Assembly (NCBI RefSeq): GCF_024753245.1
Contig: NZ_JANUGX010000007.1
Location: 62,001-126,000 of the forward strand
DNA from: Massilia norwichensis
GTDB taxonomy: Bacteria; Pseudomonadota; Gammaproteobacteria; Burkholderiales; Burkholderiaceae_D
DNA length: 64,000 bases
Direction: 5' to 3'
Every line of letters begins with the position of its first letter. The stretch's first letter is position 1. This document shows, one piece after another, positions 11,781 through 17,915 of the stretch. The translations under genes and the position numbers were made by a program. The notes under the pieces are model-generated. The model was not told where the DNA came from, did no database searches, and worked only from the letters and a program-made list of their open reading frames with translations.

Positions 11781-11852
11781 AAGGCGGGAACCCAAGTTGG
11801 ACGAAAAGCCTCAGGCGCGTGATGCTTGGATTCCCGCCTGCGCGGGAATGAC
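11768..11852. repeat. paired palindromic repeat (dRS3/REP-like), locus 2
   Basis: The left unit (11768-11796) is CGTCGTTCCCGCGAAGGCGG followed by GAACCCAAG. The right unit (11825-11852) has the core ATTCCC-GCCTGCGC-GGGAAT (11830-11849) in the opposite orientation. Together they form a paired element like the one at 1.7 kb. The right unit lies inside the 3' end of the alpha/beta hydrolase coding sequence and adds residues to it. The stems lie between convergent genes and may end transcription. Confidence 0.82.
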
Positions 11853-12818
11853 GGTAGCTGTCGCCGCGGGCAGGTCCTGCAGAGCGGCCTCGATGAACGC
11901 CGCCGTCCGCTCCACCTGCGTGATCGGCAGCATATGCCCACCCTCGACCAGCTCCAGACGCGCGCCCGGCACCTTGTCGACCAGCGCCTGGCCGTTCGCC
12001 TTCCAGTCGAGGATGCGGTCGTCCTTGCCGTACAGGACACTGACCGGCACGCGCAGCTCGCGATAACGTTCCTGCACCTGCGGCAGCCGTTCCGGCAAGG
12101 CCTGCAGATCGCTCGATGCGGACAGGAAGGCCGACGGCCGCAGGCTCAACAGGCCGCCGCCCTTGGTGGCGAAATCCTTCGGCACCGCTTCCGGTCCGAA
12201 CACCATCTCCAGCGTCGCCTTGCTGTTCTTGATCGACGCCGGCACCGCCAGCGTCCAGGCGACCAGTTTGCGCACCAGCGGCGAGGCGATGGTCAGGCCC
12301 TTGAAGGCCGGCGGCACGTCTTCGCGGATGTGGGTCAGCGGCGCCAGCAGGGCCAGCCCGGCCACCTGCTGCGGATGCTCGAGCGCCAGCGTCAACGCCA
12401 CCGCGCCGCCCAGCGAATGGCCGACCACCAGGCTCGGGCCGAGGCCGAGGTTGCGCATCAGAGCGGCCAGCGCGGCAGCCTGGGTCGACAGGTCGGCGGA
12501 TGTGTTGGCGGCGCGGGTCGAATAGCCCGAACCCGGACGGTCGACCACGATCACGCGGTGCTGCGCGGCCAGCTTGCCGGCCACGCCATACGTAAAGTGC
12601 GACAGCTGGCCGGCCAGGCCGTGGATCATCAGGATGGCCGGGCGGCCGGCGTGGGTGTCGCCGAAGTCGCGTATGTGCAGGCGCGCGCCGGGCACGTCGA
12701 CGAAGCGTCCCTTGGCCGGCAGCAGGCTCTCCACCTTGCGCGCGGTGTGCCAGGTGAACAGGACGACGATCGCCAGCAGGATCGCCAGGATACCGACGAG
12801 GGCAAGGAAGATGTTCAT
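11811..12818 (-). CDS. membrane-anchored alpha/beta hydrolase
   Basis: This 335-residue protein has an N-terminal membrane anchor (IFLALVGILAILLAIVVLF), then an alpha/beta hydrolase fold. Visible are the oxyanion-hole motif ILMIHGLAGQ, the nucleophile elbow VVGHSLGGAVAL, an acid near YGKDDRILDWKAN and the histidine of VEGGHMLP. It probably cleaves esters or lactones in the envelope. Its ATG overlaps the SDR stop (ATGA), so it is the third gene of the BVMO-SDR-hydrolase operon, where it could hydrolyse the ester made by the monooxygenase. The last residues (VIPAQAGIQASRA) come from a palindromic repeat read in frame. Confidence 0.9.
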   Translation of the reverse strand: MNIFLALVGILAILLAIVVLFTWHTARKVESLLPAKGRFVDVPGARLHIRDFGDTHAGRPAILMIHGLAGQLSHFTYGVAGKLAAQHRVIVVDRPGSGYSTRAANTSADLSTQAAALAALMRNLGLGPSLVVGHSLGGAVALTLALEHPQQVAGLALLAPLTHIREDVPPAFKGLTIASPLVRKLVAWTLAVPASIKNSKATLEMVFGPEAVPKDFATKGGGLLSLRPSAFLSASSDLQALPERLPQVQERYRELRVPVSVLYGKDDRILDWKANGQALVDKVPGARLELVEGGHMLPITQVERTAAFIEAALQDLPAATATVIPAQAGIQASRA

Positions 12819-13624
12819 CGCTTGATCGCTTTCTTCAGGAGGTTCCAGTAACCGACCGGCGCCAGGCGCTCGAGGACGGCGGCGGCCTTGGCGTCGCTGC
12901 CGACCAGGATGCGGGCCTGGCGCTTTTCGATGCCGCGCACGATGATCTCGCCGGCTTGTTCGGGCGGCATGCGCAGCAGCTTTTCCATGGTCTTGCGGCC
13001 GCGCGCGATTTCGTCGCCGGGCGCGCCGGCCGGCACGCGCGCGTTCTTTGCGATCGAGGTCGCGACGCCGCCCGGATGCACCACCGAGACGCCGACGGTG
13101 CTGCCTTCGAGCTCGTGGCGCAGCACGTTGGAGAAGCCGCGCACCGCGAACTTGCTGGCCGAGTAGGCCGCCTGGCCGGGCGGCGTGATGATGCCGTAGA
13201 TGCTGGAGACGTTGACGATGCGCGCATCGTCCGAGCCGTGCAGCAGCGGCAGGAAAGCGCGCGTCATGCGCACCACGCCGTGGAAGTTAATCTCCATCAG
13301 CCAGTCGAAGTCCCCCTCGCTGACCTGTTCGAAGGTCCCGCCCAGCGCCACGCCGGCGTTGTTCATCAGGAGGTCGACACGCTGGTGCGCCTTGCGAACG
13401 ATCTCCGGAAAGGCGGCGACGGCGGCGCGGTCGGCCACGTCCAGGCGGTGCGCGGTGGCGCGCACGCCCAGCGTCTGCGCGGTGCGCGCGGTGTCGAGCG
13501 CGCCGGCTTCGTCGATGTCGGCCAGCGCCAGGTGGCAGCCGCGGCGGGCCATGGTGAGTGCGGTGGCGCGGCCGATGCCGCTGCCGGCGCCGGTGATCAC
13601 GGCGACGCGATTACTGAGATTCAC
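12815..13624 (-). CDS. short-chain dehydrogenase/reductase
   Basis: I chose a GTG start at 13624, which overlaps the BVMO stop (GTGA) and has AAGGAG 8 bases upstream, giving 269 residues. The classical SDR motifs are clear: cofactor loop VITGAGSGIGRA, LALADID after strand 2 (favouring NAD), NNAGVALGG, and the Ser/Tyr/Lys catalytic set in IVNVSSIYGI and YSASK. In context it may oxidise an alcohol to the ketone used by the monooxygenase, or process its product. The same order (BVMO, SDR, lipase/esterase) occurs in mycobacterial mymA-type operons (established knowledge); the substrate here is unknown. Confidence 0.92.
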   Translation of the reverse strand: MNLSNRVAVITGAGSGIGRATALTMARRGCHLALADIDEAGALDTARTAQTLGVRATAHRLDVADRAAVAAFPEIVRKAHQRVDLLMNNAGVALGGTFEQVSEGDFDWLMEINFHGVVRMTRAFLPLLHGSDDARIVNVSSIYGIITPPGQAAYSASKFAVRGFSNVLRHELEGSTVGVSVVHPGGVATSIAKNARVPAGAPGDEIARGRKTMEKLLRMPPEQAGEIIVRGIEKRQARILVGSDAKAAAVLERLAPVGYWNLLKKAIKR

Positions 13625-15105
13625 GGCATAACTCCTTTCGCTCCGAAGTGCATCACGCCGTCGGCCAGGCGGCCGTAGCGGATGGTGATCATGTCCTGCA
13701 GGTAGTTCTGGTAGACCTGCCACGGGCGGCGCGAGCCCTGCTGCGGCAGTTCGCCCTTGGCGCGCTGCACGTAGCCCGAGGTGAAGTTCAGGAAGGGCTC
13801 GGGCTCGACCCCGGCTTCGCGGCGCGGCACGGCGATCGCGATGCCCTTGCGGTCCATGTAGCGCAGCAGGCGGCAGACGTAGGCGGCGGTGAGGTCGGCC
13901 TTCAGGGTCCAGGAGGCGTTCGTATAACCGAAGGTCATCACGCAGTTCGGCAGCTCGCTCAGCATCATGCCCTTGTAGGACATGGATTCGCTGGCGTGGA
14001 AGGGCTTGCCGTCGACGGTCACCGCGACCCCGCCCAGCACCTTGATCTTCAGGCCGGTCGCCAGAACCACCACGTCGGCCGCCAGCTCCTTGCCGGACTT
14101 GAGCAGGATGCCGATCTCCGTGAAGCGCGCGATGTGGTCGGTGACCACCGAGGCGCGGCCTTTGCGGATGGCCTTGAACATGTCGCCGTCCGGGACCACG
14201 CAGACGCGCTGGTCCCAGGGCTTGTAGTCGGGCGTGAAGTGGGTGGCGACGTCGAAGTCCTTGCCCAGCTGGTGCCGCGCCATCGCGACGATCTTCTGCT
14301 TGGCCAGCTCCGGCTTGCTGCGCGCCACGCGGTACAGCAGCATGCTCTCGACGATCACGCGCCAGCGCGTCGCCCAATAGGCGGTCTTTTCCGGCAGCCA
14401 GCTGCGGAAGCGCCGGGCGAAGCCATACTCGGACGGCCGCGTGACCACATAGGTGGGCGAGCGCTGCAGCATGGTGACGTGGGCGGCCTTGTCGGCCATC
14501 GCCGGCACCAGGGTCACGGCGGTGGCGCCGCTGCCGACCACGACGACCCGCTTGCCGCCGTAGTCCAGGTCCTGCGGCCAGAACTGCGGCTGCACGATAC
14601 GGCCCTGGTAGCGGTCTTCGTCTTCGAAGTCCGGTCGGTAGGCTTCTTCGTAGCTGTAGTAGCCGCTGCACATGTAGAGGAAGCGGGTGCGGATCGTGAC
14701 CGCGGCGCCGTCGTGCAGGGCCTGCACGGTCCAGCAGGCGTCCTGGCTGGACCAGGAAGCGGCCGTCACCTTGTGCTTGAAGCGGATGTGGCGGTCGATG
14801 CCGTTGTCGCGCGCGGTGTCGCGAATGTAGTTGCGGATCGAAGGGCCGTCGGCGATCGCCTTGCCGGCGGTCCATGGCTGGAAGGCGTAGCCCAGCGTGT
14901 ACATGTCGGAGTCCGAGCGCACGCCGGGATAGCGGAACAGGTCCCAGGTGCCGCCGATGGCCTCGCGCGCCTCGAGGATCGCATAGCGCTTGTTCGGGCA
15001 ACGCTGCTGCAGGTACCAGGCCGCGCCGATGCCGGACAGGCCGGCGCCGACGATCAGCACGTCCAGCAGCTCGCCGCCCTGCGTCGTGGAGGAGGAAGCT
15101 TGCAT
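13621..15105 (-). CDS. EthA/MymA-like FAD-dependent Baeyer-Villiger monooxygenase with altered fingerprint
   Basis: I place the start at 15105 (MQASSSTTQGGELLDVLIVG; 494 aa) because the earlier ATG at 15156 lies inside a repeat. Features: FAD motif VGAGLSGIGAAWYLQ, ILEAREAIGGTWDLFRYPG, the NADPH motif VVVGSGATAVTL and HVTMLQRSPTYVV, all close to the EthA group. The BVMO fingerprint FxGxxxHxxxW reads YQGRIVQPQFW, so the usual histidine is Gln172. The enzyme should insert oxygen into ketones or oxidise S/N centres using NADPH and O2. It heads an operon with the SDR and hydrolase, and faces a TetR gene as ethA faces ethR. Confidence 0.92.
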   Translation of the reverse strand: MQASSSTTQGGELLDVLIVGAGLSGIGAAWYLQQRCPNKRYAILEAREAIGGTWDLFRYPGVRSDSDMYTLGYAFQPWTAGKAIADGPSIRNYIRDTARDNGIDRHIRFKHKVTAASWSSQDACWTVQALHDGAAVTIRTRFLYMCSGYYSYEEAYRPDFEDEDRYQGRIVQPQFWPQDLDYGGKRVVVVGSGATAVTLVPAMADKAAHVTMLQRSPTYVVTRPSEYGFARRFRSWLPEKTAYWATRWRVIVESMLLYRVARSKPELAKQKIVAMARHQLGKDFDVATHFTPDYKPWDQRVCVVPDGDMFKAIRKGRASVVTDHIARFTEIGILLKSGKELAADVVVLATGLKIKVLGGVAVTVDGKPFHASESMSYKGMMLSELPNCVMTFGYTNASWTLKADLTAAYVCRLLRYMDRKGIAIAVPRREAGVEPEPFLNFTSGYVQRAKGELPQQGSRRPWQVYQNYLQDMITIRYGRLADGVMHFGAKGVMP

Positions 15106-15133
15106 GGTGTCTCTTGTAATATTGGTTTTGGTT

Positions 15134-15236
15134 AGAGCACCTAACAAAACCTCCATGGCTGCGTTGCATCGTCTCGCCGTACTAAAGTACTGTCTTCGAC
15201 GATGCGCCTTGCCCTAGAGCTTTTGTTAGGTACTCT
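15134..15236. repeat. 103-bp nested palindromic, MITE-like element
   Basis: The outer arms are AGAGCACCTAACAAAA (15134-15149) and TTTTGTTAGGTACTCT (15221-15236), inverted with one mismatch in 16. Inside lie a perfect inverted pair GCATCGTC/GACGATGC (15166-15173 and 15198-15205) and a central GTACT-AA-AGTAC (15179-15190). All three are roughly concentric, so the whole element can fold into one long hairpin. It has no coding capacity. It sits between the BVMO start and the putative TetR operator and promoter region. I see no clear target-site duplication. Confidence 0.8.
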
Positions 15237-15238
15237 TA

Positions 15239-15258
15239 GTGACACTGTACATTGTCAC
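15239..15258. promoter_or_regulatory. putative operator of the adjacent TetR regulator
   Basis: GTGACACTGTACATTGTCAC is a 20-base palindrome (18 of 20 positions symmetric) centred on GTAC. It lies 36 bases before the TetR start and just outside the 103-bp element in the BVMO-TetR divergent gap. Size, symmetry and position fit a TetR dimer site repressing both genes. Binding is inferred. Confidence 0.62.
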
Positions 15259-15294
15259 ATTTGTTCTGACAACATTCCGTGGCAAAATAGAAGA

Positions 15295-15915
15295 ATGTCT
15301 CGAGAACCTTCCCCAGCGCGTACTTACCGCGGCGTGTCACAGGACGAGCGCCGGGCGCAGCGGCGCAGCCAGCTGATCGGCGCCGCCATCCAGGTGTATG
15401 GCGAGCGCGGTTATCGCCAGGCGACCGTCAAGGCGGTCTGCGAAGCGGCCGGCCTGACCGAACGCTATTTCTACGAATCCTTCGCCAACAGCGAAGACCT
15501 GCTGATCCAGTCCTACAACGCGGTGACCTTCTCGGTGTTCGGCGAGCTGCGCAAGGCGGCGCAAGCGGCCGGGCCGGACCGCATGCAGCGTTCGCGCGCG
15601 ATGCTGCGCGCCTACTTCACGGCGCTACGCGACGATCCGCGTTCGGCGCGCGTGTTCCTGGTCGAGATCCGCGGCGTCAGCCGGGCCGTCGACAAGGCTT
15701 TCGATGCCTCGCTGCGCGCAATTGGTGACGAACTGGCCCAGATGTCGGGGCCGGAGAACGAGGAAGCGGATCCGCTGCTGTTGGCCGGCGTGGTCGGCGG
15801 CGTGATCCATATCGCGCTGCGCTGGATCGAGGATGGCTACAGCCCGGATATCGATAGCGTGACCGAGAGCGCGATGCGGCTGGTGATGGTGGCGCCCAGG
15901 AACGCAGCGGCGTAG
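15295..15915 (+). CDS. TetR/AcrR family transcriptional regulator, probable repressor of the BVMO operon
   Basis: A 206-residue regulator starting MSREPSPARTYRGVSQDERR. The N-terminal helix-turn-helix (RGYRQATVKAVCEAAGLTER then YFYESFANSEDLLI) is typical TetR. The C-terminal region (about 80-200) is the ligand and dimer domain. The gene is transcribed away from the monooxygenase, as ethR is from ethA, and a 20-bp palindrome lies in its leader. The effector is probably a hydrophobic ketone, ester or aldehyde handled by the operon (inference). It converges with xthA, with only 15 bases between the stops. Confidence 0.92.
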   Translation: MSREPSPARTYRGVSQDERRAQRRSQLIGAAIQVYGERGYRQATVKAVCEAAGLTERYFYESFANSEDLLIQSYNAVTFSVFGELRKAAQAAGPDRMQRSRAMLRAYFTALRDDPRSARVFLVEIRGVSRAVDKAFDASLRAIGDELAQMSGPENEEADPLLLAGVVGGVIHIALRWIEDGYSPDIDSVTESAMRLVMVAPRNAAA

Positions 15916-15930
15916 CGCGCCCGCGGCCGC

Positions 15931-16707
15931 TCAGGGCCAGTCCAGCTCCACCCAGGTCGGTGCATGGTCGCTCGGCTTCTCGCGTCCGCGCACCTCGCGG
16001 TCGACGCCGGCCGCCTTCAGTTTCGGCGCCAGCGCTGGACTCAGGAGCAGGTGGTCGATGCGCAGGCCGGCGTTGCGGCCGAAGGCGTCGCGCATGTAGT
16101 CGAAGAAGGTGTAGATCACTTCGTCCGGATGCGTCGCGCGCAGCGCGTCGAGCCAGCCCTGGTCGACCAGCTTGAACCAGGCGGCGCGGCTTTCGGGGCG
16201 GAACAGGGCGTCGTCGAGCCAGCGCTCCGGCTTGTAGACGTCGAGTTCGGTCGGCATCACGTTGTAGTCGCCGCACAGGACCACCGGCGCGCCGGTGTCG
16301 ATCAGTTCCTGGGCGCGTTTGTGCAGGCGCTCGAACCAGCGCAGCTTGTAATCGAATTTGGGGCCCGGTGCCGGGTTGCCGTTCGGGAGGTAGAGGCAGC
16401 CGACCAGGATGCCGTTCACCGCGGCCTCGAGGTAGCGGCTTTGTTCGTCCTCGGGGTCGCCCGGCAGGCCGCGCGTGATCTCCTGCGGTTCCGCATCGCG
16501 GGCCAGGATGGCGACGCCGTTCCAGCTCTTCTGGCCGTGCCAGATCGGGTGGTAGCCGGCGGCGCGGATTTCCATTTCCGGGAATTTTTCCTGCGGCGCT
16601 TTCAGCTCCTGCAGGCAGGCGACGTCCGGCTGCGTCTCTTCCAGCCATTGCAGCAGGGCGGGCAGGCGGCTGTTGATGCCGTTGACGTTGAAGGTGGCGA
16701 TTCTCAT
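15931..16707 (-). CDS. xthA: exodeoxyribonuclease III
   Basis: A 258-residue enzyme starting MRIATFNVNGINSRLPALLQ. Catalytic motifs of the ExoIII/APE endonuclease-exonuclease-phosphatase family are present in order: CLQELKAP (metal-binding Glu), GDYNVMPTELDVY (Asp and Asn), FDYMRDAFGRNAGLRIDHLL and the final SDHAPTWVELDW (Asp-His). It repairs abasic sites and removes 3' blocking groups in base-excision repair. ATGs at 16749 and 16719 are in frame, but the family start is at 16707. It stands alone between the TetR and PEP-CTERM genes. Confidence 0.96.
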   Translation of the reverse strand: MRIATFNVNGINSRLPALLQWLEETQPDVACLQELKAPQEKFPEMEIRAAGYHPIWHGQKSWNGVAILARDAEPQEITRGLPGDPEDEQSRYLEAAVNGILVGCLYLPNGNPAPGPKFDYKLRWFERLHKRAQELIDTGAPVVLCGDYNVMPTELDVYKPERWLDDALFRPESRAAWFKLVDQGWLDALRATHPDEVIYTFFDYMRDAFGRNAGLRIDHLLLSPALAPKLKAAGVDREVRGREKPSDHAPTWVELDWP

Positions 16708-16784
16708 GCGTCGTCTCATGTGATTGGCTTCGGGTCGATGATACCTCATCAGGCCTTGGCCTTGCCGGCGCTGGAATCCATGTG

Positions 16785-16819
16785 AAAAACGCCGGGTCGC
16801 TGTTCGGCAAACCCGGCGC
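16785..16819 (-). terminator. rho-independent terminator of the PEP-CTERM gene
   Basis: On the reverse strand, just after the stop, CGCCGGGT and ACCCGGCG form a perfect stem around a 14-base loop, followed at once by TTTTT. Confidence 0.85.
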
Positions 16820-16832
16820 CGAGACGAAGGGC

Positions 16833-17609
16833 TTACTCTGCCTTGCGGCGCTTCATGCGGCCCAGAGCGGCCAGGCCGAGGCCGACGAGGGCGAGGCTGC
16901 CGGGTTCCGGGACATCGCTTGGCGGCGGCGGGGTATCCGAGAAGGTGCCGGCTTCGATGAAGACGCCGGAATCCAGACTGCCGTCGCCCTGGTCCGCGAT
17001 GAAGAACTCAAAGGTATTCGTCCCGGTCAGGCCTGTGGCCTGTGCTGTCAGGACAGTCGTCATGCCATCGTAGCCGGTGTTATACGCCCCGGTCGTGTTA
17101 TCCCGAAAGTAGGCCGAATTCGTGCCGTTGTTGACGTTGTTGATCGAGACGAGGCCGCCGCCTCCAGGCAGCAGAGCGATGTTGACACCGTTGAGGCGCA
17201 CTTCGAACCTGTCGTTAAAAGTGGAGTTGACAAATTCGTTGTATTCTTCCGATGCGAAAACGTACCGGAAGTACACGTTGCCGTTAGAACTTGTGAAATC
17301 GAATTTGAGGGATGTGGTAGTACCAGCTCCGCTGCAGTTCGAGGACAGATTCGGTCCGACCGCGCAGGCAACGGTGCCCGTGGTCAGGAGAACACCTTGA
17401 TCGAAACCGATATTGCCGCCCCCGGTAAACGTGCCCGCCGCCGTTGGAGTCGCGGCGCTGAAGACGACATTCGAAATGTTGATGCCGCTGCCGGAAATGG
17501 CGCTTGCCAGGGCGTTGCCATCGGTCGTGGACGTCACCACCACGGCGCTGGCGGAGTGGCCGACGGTTGCGAGAAGTGCGGACAAGATTACTTGCGTGAA
17601 TTTGTTCAT
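16833..17609 (-). CDS. secreted PEP-CTERM protein with choice-of-anchor-L-like domain
   Basis: A 258-residue exported protein starting MNKFTQVILSALLATVGHSA with a Sec signal peptide. The middle contains DGNALASAISGSGINISNV, FDQGVLLTTGTV, the strand pair VYFRYVFASEEYNEFVNSTF and LDSGVFIEAGTF, which fit the choice-of-anchor L family. The C-terminus is a textbook exosortase sorting signal: VPEPGSLALVGLGLAALG followed by RMKRRKAE. It is expected to be processed by exosortase and placed in or beyond the outer membrane, often in biofilm matrix. The exosortase gene is not in this window. The GC content looks lower than in neighbouring genes. Confidence 0.9.
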   Translation of the reverse strand: MNKFTQVILSALLATVGHSASAVVVTSTTDGNALASAISGSGINISNVVFSAATPTAAGTFTGGGNIGFDQGVLLTTGTVACAVGPNLSSNCSGAGTTTSLKFDFTSSNGNVYFRYVFASEEYNEFVNSTFNDRFEVRLNGVNIALLPGGGGLVSINNVNNGTNSAYFRDNTTGAYNTGYDGMTTVLTAQATGLTGTNTFEFFIADQGDGSLDSGVFIEAGTFSDTPPPPSDVPEPGSLALVGLGLAALGRMKRRKAE

Positions 17610-17915
17610 TTGGTCACTTTCAAGGTAGGTTATGGACGAGTTGCATTCCAAATTTGAGCAATATGCGTGCCAACGAAGAATTCCGACAGTTAATCAAGCA
17701 CTTAGCGTTACCGAGAGTAGTTTGTATTAAAAATATGTTAAGATTGCCGACATGCAATTTGGGTAACCCGCCTACGATGCAGTAGTCAAACTACGCAAAG
17801 ACAGTTCCTGGCAGAATGGAGTCTCCCAGCAAGCGACCAACGGCTGTAAATTTACTACCTCATCCGCACGAATTCTGGCATGCTCTCGGCAGAACCACGA
17901 CCAAAAACCGAGACC
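17610..17915. other. divergent intergenic region, PEP-CTERM / GH31
   Basis: About 306 bases without a gene, AT-rich between 17640 and 17760. It should hold both divergent promoters. A TAAGAT hexamer near 17736 could be a -10 box toward the GH31 gene, but no convincing -35 is at the right distance. A small inverted repeat GTAGT-CAA-ACTAC lies at 17782-17794. No further structure seen. Confidence 0.5.

Noticed and set aside
11707-11796. Possible CRISPR array
   Set aside because: The repeats are directly joined at 19-20 bases with no unique spacers, and no cas genes are present. They are half-copies of a palindromic repeat.
12815-15169. A 784-residue fusion upstream of the SDR
   Set aside because: The upstream part is the BVMO gene in another frame. 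The GTG at 13624, with AAGGAG, gives a normal SDR.
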